From Leptodactylus fallax (taxonomy: Eukaryota > Chordata > Amphibia > Anura > Leptodactylidae), in contig CAMRHE010000021.1 of NCBI GenBank assembly GCA_947044405.1, positions 4,820,501-4,884,500 of the forward strand: a DNA stretch of 64,000 nucleotides. The letters run 5' to 3'. This document shows positions 49,644 through 60,695 of this stretch, piece after piece. The translations under genes were made by a program, and so were the position numbers. Position 1 is the first letter of the stretch, and the number at the start of each line of letters is the position of its first letter. Below the pieces are notes generated by a model. It did no database searches, was not told the origin of the DNA, and saw only the letters and a program-made list of their open reading frames with translations.

Positions 49644-49964
49644 CTTGACATTGACATTAGCAGTCTTACAGCTAGCAATGCTATGTTGTAGTCAAATATC
49701 AGCTTTCTACAAGGAACCTACCAGTATGTTCTTTATGTTCACCGTTGCTAGACTGCCTGTATCAACAAAACATGTCCTAACCATCTAGTGATGAAATGTC
49801 CAGATACAATTAACACATTCACAGGGCTAAGCAAGGGAACTTTTATGACTTAACATGTTAAGTGATTATTTGTACTCAACCCAAGCTTACTTAAAGTGTA
49901 ATACTTTCATTTTTTCATAAAGACAAAGTGCAGGTGAAGGGAAAGTGCTTTGTTTCTTCACTTG
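49644..49964. other. No gene recognised
   Basis: Nothing recognisable. Confidence 0.4.
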
Positions 49965-50235
49965 TTTGACTCCCTCTGCCACTGATCAAATCTCTACCAT
50001 AGACATCTACGGAGAGAGGAGGGGGTAAGAGGAGAGCTCCTCAAAGCGGGTTAAGAGGAGAGCTCCCCAAAGCAGAGAGACATCTGCACTGTAGAGAGAC
50101 AGTTGTCTTTCACAACACAACTGGATTATCAGGAATCTCTATCTTCTCCTGACATAAATTACTTATTTAATGCTGTAGATGGCCTCATATCTCTGTCTCT
50201 CTCCTTCTCTTCTTCCCTGCTCCCCACTCCATAGA
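49965..50235. repeat. CTCCATAG-core dispersed repeat, double copy
   Basis: TCTACCATAGACATCTACGG and CTCCCCACTCCATAGACTT occur 240 bp apart with an AGAGAGCTCC duplication (50031-50065) between them. It is degenerate. Confidence 0.4.
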
Positions 50236-50239
50236 CTTA

Positions 50240-50455
50240 AAGTTTTTTTTTCTGGGACTTATATATTGATAACCTATACTTAGGCTAGTTCATTAATATG
50301 TGATCGGTGTGGGTTCCGTCAGATCAGCTGGTTGAAAAGGTTGCAGCATTTGGTTGAGTGCTGTGGCCTCTTCACTGAATACCAGACACAGCACTATATA
50401 TATGGGCTGTGCATGGTATTGCAGCTCAGCCCTATTCATTTAATTTTTGATGATA
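50240..50455. mobile_element. T2-type MITE interior
   Basis: TGATCGGTGTGGGTTCCGTC, GAGTGCTGTGGCCTCTTCAC and GGTATTGCAGCTCAGCCC are a recurring internal module. The last part also occurs at 48100-48120. No ends survive. Confidence 0.5.
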
Positions 50456-50797
50456 TTATTTTTAATTTTCCATGTCACTGTCTATATTTAAAATAAAGTA
50501 CTATATCCTGCTATTTTCACTCTGTACTCTAAAGCAGCCTTAAACCTGCTAATTATGTAGGTGTTTTCATTTCAGTAGTGACCTAATTTACATCACAAAC
50601 AAGACTGGATCACACCTCTATAGATAACACCCATTGTGACCCATCATTACATCCAATGCTGCAAGAGATGTCACAGATTATCTCCACTCCTCCCTGAACA
50701 GAGCATGTCTAGAAAACTCTCCCATTGACTTCACAGAGACGGTTCCACACTATTGCTATGGTCAAGACTATGCTGTAAAGCATATCACTAAATACTG

Positions 50798-51004
50798 TTA
50801 AAGAGGTTGTCCCAAACTTTGAGAACATGGCTGCTTTCTTCTCCTCAGGAATTGACATCATGTCCTTTGTTCACATGGCCACCCTGCACCTCAGTCCCAT
50901 TCATTTTAAAAGAGATGTGGCATTGCCATGTGACCTACGGACATGAGGTACTTACTGAGAAGAATAAAGCAGACATGTTTTCGAGTCTTGCACAGCTCCC
51001 TTAA
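50798..51004. mobile_element. Short T2-type foldback
   Basis: TTAA lies at 50798-50801 and 51001-51004. The left arm TTAAAGAGGTTGTCCCAAAC continues to ACATGGCTGCTTTCTTC and is mirrored by GAATAAAGCAGACATGTTTT on the right. The length is 207 bp. Confidence 0.75.
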
Positions 51005-52499
51005 CAGAGTAGAGGAAAACTCAGGCAAGATGGCCGCCCCCATCATACTCATATAGAGAAAATAGAATACAAAAATTACAATCAGAAAATAAAAGCAGCT
51101 TAGAAAAAAGTAAAATATTTCACTATCTTCTTTTAATAAATAAATTTAAAAAATTGGCAACACTTTCCTTTTAAAGACATAGGCACTTTTTCTTTAGTGA
51201 AGTATATTGAATAGTTTGTTCCTTTCACCTGCACTATAGATTTATGAAAAAATAAATACAAGTTTACTTATTCCTTAAAACCACCTATGTGTGCATAGTT
51301 AAATGACTTATCCCGTGTAATGGCTGGAAGGTCCACTTTGACACTACTTTACACGACTCTTAAACACATTTTCCTCTGGTTTCATCCACGGAGACATCCT
51401 CTTTCTTGTGTAATATGAGCTCTGGATAATGCTGATTGATTTAATGTTCATTGTCAATAATTACAAAGTGTTTCCTTTCATTGGATCTCAATATTCACAT
51501 AAACTGATTAAAGCAGCTCAGATTATATTCACTCCAGAGCAGGCATTAATAGCATTAAACATTAATAAACTACATGCGTAGCTATGCAGTGTATGCTAAC
51601 AACATCATGATGGATTAAGCACAGTATAAATGGTATTACTTGCATAATATTAGCTATAATGTTAAATTGGTAAAAGTATGAGCAGCAATAGAATATATTA
51701 TACCCAAAAGTATTGTGTTTTGCGATTAAATACCTTCTATAAGCAGGTTATAATTTATATTAAAAGGTTCAACTAGCTGATTAGAATCCAAAATTAGAAA
51801 TAAAATGGAAGGGGTATCCAGGAAATATGTTCTTATAATGTGTTGCACTGTACTGTTTTATTTTTATGCTTTTGTTATTGTTGTTATTTCTAGGTATATT
51901 GCACTATTCGTTACGTGCACTGTTTGCTATAATGTTTTTATTACTGCGTATTAGCACTGTGCTTGCAGCTGCATAGAGTTAGGGGTCACCATGTCTGGAA
52001 GCTTGAGTGTAGTGCCACAACTTAAACATACTGTGCAGACAACTGTTGCTAAAAAATCTGTACCTCATTGAGAGCAACTCAAGTTCGAGTTTAGATCCTC
52101 TCCACGAAAGCAAAGGCATACATACTATAGAAATCGTGGGGTCCATAGAAAAAGTGAGATTTGGGCCCACCCCAAAAAAGTTTTACCCCTTATGCCTACC
52201 TCTAGGCACCCTGACCCTATTTATACCTTCAGGATGGCTATGTCTGATGGACATATTATTTATTATTTTATTCAATTTTTTTGAAGGGGGATAATAAAAT
52301 TTCTTTCTTTATTTTTTATGGCATGCACCACTAAGATGGTAAGAGAAAATCTTGAAAATTTTGAATTATTTATATTTGCAATAATGCTCAACTTTTAATT
52401 GTCTACAAATCTAGATATGGCTATGTTTGTCGGAAAACCCCTTTAACAAGGGCGTGACTAGGAAAGACGTGGCCCCATAGCAAGCTTTTAAATGGGGGT
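51005..52499. other. Non-coding DNA, part perhaps conserved
   Basis: No gene is recognised. The part at 51400-51640 is repeat-free, with TGATTGATTTAATG, GTCAATAATTACAAAG and CATTAATAGCATTAAACATT. This is the kind of ATTA-rich composition seen in developmental enhancers. A T2 right end (GGAAAACCCCTTTAAC) lies at 52430-52445. Confidence 0.3.
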
Positions 52500-52825
52500 C
52501 TCCCTGCTTACACTGTATAACACCGCCTTTTACTGGACCCCACAGGATATAACGCTTCCTTTACTGATCTTTCCACACATTATATTGTCCCTTTATTGGT
52601 CTTTATGCAATATATTGCTTCTTTTATTGGACCCATACAGTATACTGTCTTTATCACAGGTCCCCATAAAGTAAGTGCCAGCTGTTACAGGCCCCCATAA
52701 GTAAGACTCTTACTGTATGGGGGCCTGTAACTGGGGTCCTTACTATATAGGAATCTGTAACAGGGTCTCTTACTGTATGGGAGCCTGTAACAGGGGCCCT
52801 TACTGTATGAGGGGCCTGCAATAAG
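52500..52825. repeat. Two adjoining minisatellites
   Basis: From 52500 to 52660 are loose units resembling TTTTATTGGACCCATACAGT with ATAT. From 52685 to 52825 are about four 32-bp units resembling CTTACTGTATGGGGGCCTGT followed by AACAGGGGTC. The second array runs into a MITE. Confidence 0.7.
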
Positions 52826-52940
52826 GGCTGCGGGTTTCCACGTGTAACTGCTTTTTAAGCAGACAGGGTCCTCGTCTTTTAGGTCCCCATGCCGACCAAA
52901 AGGATGAAAACCCAAACACTATTGTGAACCTAGCGTAAAC
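52824..52940. mobile_element. GGTTCACA-family MITE, left-truncated
   Basis: GCTGCGGGTTTCCACGTGTA, a GCTTTTTAAGC hairpin and TATTGTGAACCTAGCGTAA match the right half of 48475-48678. Confidence 0.65.
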
Positions 52941-53639
52941 AGCAGGGTAATGTGAGAATCTCATCAAACTGCTAAAAAAATAATCTGATATCAAAGTTTT
53001 ACGTAAAATAGACATCCAAAAAGTTGTATTTTAAAAAAGTACAAAACATTATAAAACATATTACATGAAATTATGTTTATTCTTTCAAATCTCTAATTTT
53101 AATCAAAAGCAGTTCTATGGTATAACCTATTTGTGGACACTCAGACCTTCTATGTCATGATGCCCTAGCATAAAAATTATATTGGTCTACAAATACCAAA
53201 GACAGGCTGAAAGACCAATGTAAAATCAATGCAATAAAACAGAATGAGTAGTGTTTTTTCCAGACAGATTCTCCAGACGGTCCATTAATAAAGTTTAAAA
53301 CATATTAGTCAAAACTAACAAAATTGATCAGACTATGTAAATATTGAGTTCCTTTGTAAAAGGATATATTTGTAATGACAAATGCATTCAATTTATGATG
53401 TATATATATGATAAATTCATTCTTGAAAGCAGTTAAAATAATGGGACACATTAAGGCTGAAGTTAAATTGTGAATTTTAGTAAGATCAGCAAAATTGTGA
53501 AACAGTCCTACGAAATGTCTGGCCAGTCATGTGCACCTGTATGCCTATGTAACCACATATGTACACCACTGACTACAATTAAAAAACATATACAATGCAG
53601 TACATATATAAATAAATAGAACAGGCATATATTTACCTG
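52941..53639. other. No gene recognised
   Basis: This is AT-rich DNA with no signal. Confidence 0.45.
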
Positions 53640-54059
53640 TTAAAGGGGCTGTCTAACTAATTTTTATGGATCATCTATCCTCAGGATATGCCATCAATAA
53701 GAGATAGTAGTGGTTTGACCACCTCAGATCACTGCTGAAGAGTATAGCTTGAATGGGCCATGGTAGTTTTATGAGCGCCGTGATCTCTTCACTGTTAAAA
53801 TTGAACACTGTCTGTATCATAGTGGCCTTGTGATGTCATTACCATTTTACCCCTTTATGTTCTACAGGACGAGGCTAAAATTATATTGACACTGTGTAAA
53901 GTAAAAAGTAAAGAGGTCACAGTGCTTGTGAAAGCAACACGGCCCATCATACAGCTGATGTGCAGAGATCCTGGGTGTTGGACCCCCACCAATCTCTTAA
54001 TGATGACCAATCCTGAGAAAAGGTGTTCAATAAAAAAATTAGCTGGATAACCCTTTTAT
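53640..54059. mobile_element. T2-type MITE, TTGTCC subfamily
   Basis: The left end is TTAAAGGGGCTGTCTAACTA with TTAA at 53640-53643. The right end is GCTGGATAACCCTTTTA, its TTAA decayed. Modules include CTATCCTCAGGATATGCC, GATCTCTTCACTG and GTTGGACCCCCACC, as in 10696 and 21655. Confidence 0.7.
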
Positions 54060-54321
54060 GGTCTATATGCACATAGGCATATACGTCTGGAGATTATCCA
54101 CATATATACACATGATGGTGTGAAGTTACCATATACACTGGATTTATGGAAAATGTCAAGCAACCCTAATCAAATCAAAGCCCAACTTTAACACTTTACT
54201 ATACCTTGATGTAGATGTAACTAGATCAGAATCAGAAGCTGTATCCACACGATCACTGCAGGAGCCTGGTGGTGACTGAAAGCCAGGATGCTGTAACAGC
54301 CTAGATCGGCTGTTCAACCCC
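54060..54321. other. Unassigned, ending in a T2 right terminus
   Basis: The end GTTCAACCCC just before 54322 looks like the right terminus of a T2 MITE whose body is not otherwise recognisable. Confidence 0.4.
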
Positions 54322-54394
54322 TTAAAGGGAGTTGGTCACCAGGGTGAAGCATATTAAATAAGCAATGTGATTTACAAAACCATTTTTTTAAAAA
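54322..54394. mobile_element. T2-type left terminus, fragment
   Basis: TTAAAGGGAGTTGGTCACCA begins at a TTAA (54322-54325) that also ends the preceding T2-like terminus. The element is cut off within 75 bp by the next MITE. Confidence 0.5.
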
Positions 54395-54582
54395 CCTGCA
54401 GTTTTGGAAATTGTAGCATGTCAATTATACCTACAAAAACGTTGGCAGATTCCCTATAGATATAATTGAAGCAGAAATTCCGCAGACTGTGAAAAGTCCT
54501 GCGGTAAAAACCGTGATGTGTTGCCGTGGTGGTTTTTGACGCCGCACTTTTTTGCTGCGGGACTCTACATGGGGCCTTAATC
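54395..54582. mobile_element. GGGGCCCC-type MITE, left-truncated copy A
   Basis: AATTGTAGCATGTCAATTAT, TCTGCGG-like blocks and the end ACATGGGGCCTTA repeat the right half of copy B in the same direction. Confidence 0.65.
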
Positions 54583-54916
54583 TAAGGCTGGGGCCCCACG
54601 TAGCATAAACGCCGCAATTTTCCCGAAAAAAATCGCGGCGTTTTACAGTCAGAGCAAAGTGGATGGGATTCTATCGAATCCCATGCCCACTTTGCCGTAA
54701 AAACCGCGCTGCGGACACGTGGCGATTTCCAAAATAGGCACGGTTTTGGAAATTGTAGCATGTCAATTATACCTATGGAAACGCCCGCGGTTTCCCCATA
54801 GGTATAAATTAAACAGATAATCTGCAGAGGAAAGCTCTGCGAACTTTCTGTCTAAAGCGCTGTGGGAAGAACCGAGATGCATTCCCACCGTGGTTTTTCG
54901 TGGGGCCTTAGCCTAA
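54583..54916. mobile_element. GGGGCCCC-type MITE, full-length copy B
   Basis: The left end is TAAGGCTGGGGCCCCACG, and the right end, reverse-complemented, is TTAGGCTAAGGCCCCACG. The interior has TCGCGGCGTTTTACAGTCAG and GATGGGATTCTATCGAATCC. The TIR-type ends suggest a hAT-like or related family. Copy A lies directly upstream, so insertion probably occurred near an existing relative's end. Confidence 0.75.
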
Positions 54917-55192
54917 AGCGTTTAATTATTCAAGTGCTAAATGCCAAAAGCTGTGCTGTGTTTAGTTGCTATGGACAACATTTTTTTGAGGAGGTTTTTA
55001 TAGAATTTAGAGTTTTTAGAATATACCAAACTTGTTTTTTTTATGGCATTTTTGAAGTCCTATATAGAATTCTGTGGGAAAAACACCATACCCATGGTAT
55101 GCTGCATATAAAATACCAGTACAAAGGTGCAAAACCGCTCCAGCCTCTGTTAAACCCGTGACCAAATCAGCCGTAGGTTGGGGATACACAGG
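54917..55192. other. Unassigned flank of the hAT-like element
   Basis: No family is recognised. The left copy of the 8-bp duplication is at 55185-55192. Confidence 0.4.
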
Positions 55193-56622
55193 CAAGGCTG
55201 GCGTTGGGGGGGGGTAGCAAACTGGGCAATTGCCCAGGGCTCCATCCCCAAAGGGGCCCCCAAGGGATCTGGGGCACCAGGCTCTTCACCTGTTGCCTCC
55301 GATCAGGGCAGCGCTCCTTTCAAGTGAAACGGAGCCATCACGACTCCGATTCAGTTGAAACCTATATGATAGAGAAGGGAGAAACAGTATAGGCTTCATT
55401 CTATGTCATACTGTAGACCACAGTATTACTACAGTAACTGTCCGGGCGAAGGTCACGTGATGACATCACCGCATCGCGTCACTTGTGCCAGACGTCTGCT
55501 TTTTAGGAGAAGAGTTGCAGCTCCACTTGTCAGGGGATGTAGGAAAGGTAAGTATAACATTTGTTGTTTTCTAAAGAACTGAGGGGACACTATAACTAAT
55601 AGAGGCACAATACGTAATGAGGAGGCACTAAATACAATATAGGGGGACTACAAGTAATAAGAAAGCACTATATGCAATTAGGGGGGCTATAACTAATAAA
55701 GAGGAACCATATGTAATAAGAGGGGGCTATATAGAGGGAAATATAAGTAATAAGGAGACACTATAGCTAAAAAGGGGGGGCTATAAGTAATAAGAAGACA
55801 TTATATATAATATGGGGGTGACTATATGTAATAAGGAGGCACTGTATGTAATAAGGAGGACTATAAGTAATAAAGGAGGTAGTATATCTAATAAGGGGGG
55901 CTATAAGTAATAAGGAGACATTATATATAATATGGTTGGACTATATGTAATAAGGAGGACTATAAGTAATAAGGAGGTAGTATATCTAATAAGGGTGGAC
56001 TATAAGTAATAGGGAGTCATTATATATAATATGGGGGGAATATATGTAATAAGGAGTCACTATGAGCTCAGCGCTTATTTAAGTCAGTGGGCAGTGAAGT
56101 GAATGTGCCCAGACTGTTTTAAAGGGTACAGAGTTTTCTGCTTCCGTACAGCTGATCGAGGGCCAGCTCTCAGTCCAACACTGATCAAGTATTTATGGCC
56201 TATCCTGAGGATAGACCATAAATAGCTTAACCTCAGACAATGCCTTTAAGTCACTATGCAATGGTTGCTGTCATGTCATAGTGTTGCAGTATTATTTGGG
56301 CCTTGTATAGAGGTATTATTGGTAATATTAGTCTTTGTATTGTGTGTTTTGTTCTATAACAGTATGGATGTAATATTTAATCACTGTATGGTGGCAATAT
56401 TTGGTATAGTGTTATTATTTGATAACCATATATGTTTATAAATCATTTTTTGTGGGTGTGTGTAGGGAGGGCGATCTGATGTTTAAGACCCCATGTACTA
56501 GAAATTAATGCTGTAATGCTCTGCATAGGGCCTTGACTGAATATGACTGTGTTGTTGGTCAAAATTTTGGGGCCCTACTTTTAATTTTGCCCAGTTCCAC
56601 ACTTTGTATAAAACCGGCCCTG
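55193..56622. mobile_element. hAT-like element, perfect 8-bp target duplication
   Basis: The left end is CAAGGCTGGCG, and the right end, reverse-complemented, is CAGGGCCGGTT, the common hAT terminus. Both borders carry TACACAGG (55185-55192 and 56623-56630). Subterminal blocks are also inverted: ACTGGGCAATTGCCC on the left and GGGCAAAATTAAAAGTAGGG in reverse complement on the right. No transposase is visible, so the 1430-bp element is non-autonomous. It holds a minisatellite (55570-56065) and a T2 fragment (56085-56249). Confidence 0.85.
55570..56065. repeat. Minisatellite inside the hAT-like element
   Basis: Units of roughly 30-40 bp are built from CTATAAGTAATAAGGAGGCA and ACTATATGTAATAAGGGGGG, with about a dozen diverged copies. 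Because it lies between the element's ends, it would have been carried by, or grown within, the element. Confidence 0.85.
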
Positions 56623-56630
56623 TACACAGG

Positions 56631-58378
56631 TGGCACTCGCAGCGGATTTGTTGTCAGCAGCTAACCCACTGTGATGTACGGCTCAGTGGATGAGATTTCT
56701 ACAAATCGTGTGGCACCACCCTTAAATTGTGCTATTCCGCTAAAATGCATAGAAAAATGTGCTACTCATTACTGCAATTTAAAAAGCATGCAGTTCTTAA
56801 TGAAAAAAGCACCGTGTAAACCCAGCCTAACATATAAAACAATGAGCAATGTTGCCATTGATTTAATTAATGTTTTCCATGCTGAAAGCTAGGAAGTCAT
56901 AATGGAGCACGCACCCTAATAGGAAAATAGCATCATCCCTGGTTTTATTTGTTTTTCACTCTTTCCATTTAAAGTTCATTTGTGGAACTTTTGAAACTTA
57001 TTTCAATCTTTAACCAATTATTTAATATTCAGCTGCTCAGCCGCAGTTCTTTTATAGCTGTGATGACTCAGTCTTTCTTGGAAGAAGTTGTCTTGTTAAT
57101 TTCTGTGTGCACAGAAGCTTAAATGTGTTTCCGATCACAAGATCAAAACTCATGTGAGACTTAAAGTTAATTATGCAAAAATGACATTTAATAGGTAAAA
57201 AGTAATTAGATAAAATGATCAAAACCATGTTTAATTCCTTTCATGCTATTAGATAATGTCGGTAGAGCACTTTTGTTCTGCTCTCTCAGATGGTGTCCTG
57301 TCTAGTTGCAGGTCTCATGAACTGAAACTTGTCTGCAGGAGCCAAATCAAGGAAAATATGTTTTGACTTTTCTTAATTTGAGAGGTGCCTGCATTCTGCC
57401 TGTACAAGTTAAACATTCTCCTGTTGTCAGTTGTAGTGCTAGCCGGGCTTTAGTTATGGGGGAGAGTGGATGTATTATAATTTGTGCTACTTGATTTTTA
57501 TTGGGCCCAATACTATCTGCAGTTGGCGTGTTCTCTGCAGTAATAGTTCTTGAGATTGATTTCTGTGAGTATAGGCCTTAGCCAACAATTACACAACCAT
57601 GCAACTGTTAAAAATGGACATTTTTCACACTCAATTTTGTACCTGAGGGGCACCCATTTTCACAGATTTCTCATGCAACTAAGTGTATTGGGGAGTCCGT
57701 GAACACAGGGAAAAATAGAATATGACCTATTTTTTGAACGTCCGTTAAAACAAACCGTCAAAAAAAAACAGTCATGTGAATAGCCCCCATTCACATACAG
57801 TGAATTTAATGTAGCTATGTGATAGCTGTTAAAAAAGTCCGTCATTTGCCCAATCACCATGTAACAATTTTCAAAAAAATATTTGTTCCCAGTTGTTAAG
57901 TGTGTTTTCCTGATTGTTTGCACCTTAAATGAATAGAAAAAAGTTATTATTCCCTGTAAACTTTGCTTTTGTGGTCAGCACAATGATATTTTGAAATTGA
58001 TCTATTTTTAAGGATATTCGCAATATTTCAAGATACTTAAGAAGCTTCTGGAATTGTGAGAACCATCAAGAAGTTTCTAGAACTGCCCAGAAGTATCTAG
58101 AACTTTCTGGGACTGTACAGAATTGTAGGTAGCTGTATAACTACAGTTCTATAGGGCCACTATAGCCCTTCCTGAGAGACGGAGAGACATGATCTAATTG
58201 ATTGGGATTGCATAGTAAGTGGGCAATGGCCATCACAGACAAAGGGGAATTGACCTAGACAGACAGGTGTGAATTCAATATCTATTCAGATTCTGATAAC
58301 AACAGTATTCACACTTCACCCCACACCCATTACAGGAGGAGCTTAGGAATGTAAATGTATATATTGTGTGTTAGTCTG
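56631..58378. other. Non-coding DNA, part perhaps conserved
   Basis: No gene is recognised. From 56940 to 57300 the sequence is free of repeats and has CAATTATTTAATATTCAGC, GTTAATTATGCAAAAATGA and AAGTAATTAGATAAAATGA, with an octamer-like ATGCAAA. That looks like conserved regulatory DNA but is unproven. Short AAGAAGCTTCT or AGAAGTATCTAGAA repeats lie at 58037-58120. Confidence 0.3.
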
Positions 58379-59242
58379 TGTGAAAGATCCTCAGTGGGCC
58401 AACACCGCGTTGGTCCACACCTGAGACTTCTTTACTAAAAACCACACTCACCGCCAGTGAGTGCTGGGTCCGCAAGATAAATACAAGACAAGCTTTCTAA
58501 ATTTTGTATATTTATTAACCCCTAAATGGGTCGGTATTAACATCTAACACATGCAGTTCAGAACAGATATGAAGATGTATGCAAGCATTAACAGTTACTA
58601 GTTACAATATACAGTACTTAAAATAAAAAGGGAATAAAGGTGAAATAATTACTTTACCACACATATCCTGGATGTGGTTCTGTAGTCCAACACTCACACA
58701 TAGCATGTGGAGTTAACCAGTGGAGGCTCCTAGCAGCAGCATTCCAGCCTGCTTGCTCATCACAGTATATCCTCAGTAGTCTGTCTCACAGTCTCTCATA
58801 GTATTCTCTAGTAGTCCCAGCACAGTCTCCTCCTCACTGACCTCTTACCTCATCTTTTATACCCTTGATTACACCACCCAGAATGAGGTCACCGGCAACG
58901 GCAAGTCTGGTTGATTAACGCACTCAAGTCAAGATTCTTTGTAAGGAGATAGGATTAAGTGGAATGATACAATGCCTTCTATATGTTATCAACCATGTCT
59001 GATCAACAGCCCAGGCTGAACAATGCATGTGTTTTTGATCACCCAGGGCTACGTAGGAATTCAATGGAGCCATTCTGGGATGGATACAAAGCCCTATTGT
59101 TACATGGTTGCCACTAATTACAACATACATCTAGGATTAGAGCTGCGCACATTTAGATTAAATGGAATTAAGAGAGAGATACGCTACCCAGAGATCAAAA
59201 TACATCTTTGAGTTATAGCCATATTTAAGTGGAATCATCACA
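58379..59242 (-). mobile_element. Solo LTR (endogenous retrovirus-like)
   Basis: Read on the minus strand, an 864-bp unit starts TGTGATGATTCC and ends CTTTCACA, so the ends are short inverted TGTGA repeats. The flanks are GTCTG (58374-58378) and CTCTG (59243-59247), a 5-bp duplication with one mismatch. On the minus strand it has TATAAAAG at 58861-58854 and AATAAA at 58516-58511, in the right order for U3, R and U5. No coding region remains, which is the expected result of LTR-LTR recombination. The long R region is unusual, and a different LTR class is possible. Confidence 0.6.
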
Positions 59243-59386
59243 CTCTGGTACCGGGTGATCAATCTTGCTCTGCTGAATCCTCAGTACACTCTTGAACTTT
59301 AATACTGCATGGAATAAAGACCATTTTTATCAAGTTTGGAGAGACATCCTTTTTCCTTACAGTTCAAAGCAACTTAGTCAATTTAG

Positions 59387-59594
59387 ATGGCATCAAGAGG
59401 TTGCATACATCCAGCAGACACATTTTGCTACGTATGTGGCCAGTTTATAAAGACAAGAGCAAAAAAGTACTCTGTGGAAGCATCGGCTAAGATGTGTGAG
59501 GCCTACAAAGCATACTTCGACATGCCTGTTGGTGACCAAGACAAACCATGGGCTCCTCATTTCACATGTGAGCACTGCAAGAAAACTCTTGAAG
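59387..59594 (+). CDS. Exon 1 of the transposase-like gene
   Basis: The ATG at 59387 sits in TTTAGATGG, a fair initiation context. The exon encodes 69 residues plus one base and holds both CxxC pairs. It ends GAAG just before GTAAGT (59595), a near-ideal donor, in phase 1. The open frame runs on through the donor to 59650, but those codons do not resemble the family. An upstream TTCCTTACAG at 59351-59360 could be an acceptor for a 5' UTR exon. Confidence 0.6.
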
Positions 59595-59723
59595 GTAAGT
59601 GGATAAATGCTACTCTCTTAAATAGCAGACTAACTGTGTTAATATTGTAAATATCACTAGTCATTAGTGTGAAATAGGCCTAAATCAAATTCTCAATCCA
59701 AATATTATTTTGTTTGCTTATAG

Positions 59724-60695
59724 GTTGGTACAGGGGAGAGAAGAGAGCCATGCATTTTGCTATCCCAAGAATTTGGCGTGAACCAACTGATCACTCAACA
59801 AATTGCTACTTCTGCATGGTGGACCCTTTCAAACGTCGCACTGGCAAAAATGCACCGCCTGTAACGTATCCTGACATTCCGTCATCTATTGCCCCAGTAC
59901 CACAATGCCCTGAACTTCCTGTACCAACACCTCCAGACAGAGCTACACCTCCTTCAAAAGAAAGCAGCAGGTCAGACATCGAGGAAGATGTTGAAGATCA
60001 CGATTTCTCTTCATATGCAGATGAGGAGCGGAAGCCATACTACCCTAACCAAAAAGACCTCAACGATCTGATCAGAGACCTTGGTCTCACCAAGTCCAAC
60101 GCTGAGCTTCTGACATCAAGGCTCAAGCAATGGAACTTATTAGATGAAAGCGTCCAAGTCACAGATCAGAGGAAGTGTGACCAAGTTTTTTCCATCTTCT
60201 TCAGTCATTAAGATGGACTGTGCTTCTGCAACAATGTGGCCGATCTATTCGAGGCTATAGGTATCACCTGTAACCCGAATGAGTGGCTCCTCTTCATAGA
60301 CAGCTCATGTAAGAGCCTCAAAGCCGTGCTGCTTCACAATGGGAACAAGTATCCGTCTCTTCCTGTATCTCACTCGGTGCACCTGAAAGAGGAATACACC
60401 AGTGTCAAGATGTTGCTAGGTGCCTTGAAGTATGATGAGTACGGCTGGGAAGTTATCGGAGATTTCAAAATGGTGTCATATCTGATGGGCCTCCAAGGTG
60501 GTTTTACTAAGTATCCTTGTTTTATTTGCCTTTGGGACAGCCGGGATACTGAAGCGCACTACCACAGGCGGGACTGGCCTCAGCGGACAGAGTTCCCTGT
60601 GGGGAAGAACAATGTAAAGTGGGAGCCACTGGTGGACCCACGCAAGGTGCTGATGCCACCACTACACATCAAGTTGGGGCTCATAAAACAATTTG
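59724..60695 (+). pseudogene. Exon 2 of the transposase-like gene
   Basis: The exon follows the acceptor TTTGCTTATAG and completes a glycine codon, reading GWYRGEKRAMHF and then IPRIWREP. It covers 972 bp and ends at CAATTTG before GTAATC (60696), again in phase 1. The TAA at 60209-60211 falls between FFSH and DGLCFCNNV, and no other stop or frameshift is found. Codon use looks typical of an expressed vertebrate or transposon gene, and it is richer in G and C than its surroundings. Confidence 0.6.

Larger units (their letters stand above)
59387..60695 (+). pseudogene. Two-exon transposase-like gene, one stop, 3' end missing
   Basis: Two reading-frame blocks join across a GT-AG intron (59595-59723) to give about 394 residues. 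Residues 13-16 (CYVCG) and 61-64 (CEHCK) look like a zinc-binding pair. An acidic serine-rich linker follows, near DIEEDVEDHDF. The main domain has LNDLIRDLGLTKSNAELLTS, LFIDSSCKSLKAVLLHNGN, GDFKMVSYLMGLQGGFTKYP, CFICLWDSR and LHIKLGLIKQF. I recall this combination from an unnamed, multi-copy protein family in arthropods and fishes. The spaced aspartates (FIDSS, GDFK) would suit a DDE-type nuclease, but that is inference. One TAA (60209-60211) interrupts an otherwise open frame, and the frame is the same on both sides. The coding ends at a GT donor (60696), and the expected further exon is not seen in the next 3.3 kb. It is probably a recently disabled mobile copy; a stop-containing host gene is the alternative. 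Confidence 0.65.

Noticed and set aside
58924..59211. Coding frames on both strands near the solo LTR
   Set aside because: They lie inside the LTR, where non-coding U3 sequence is expected.
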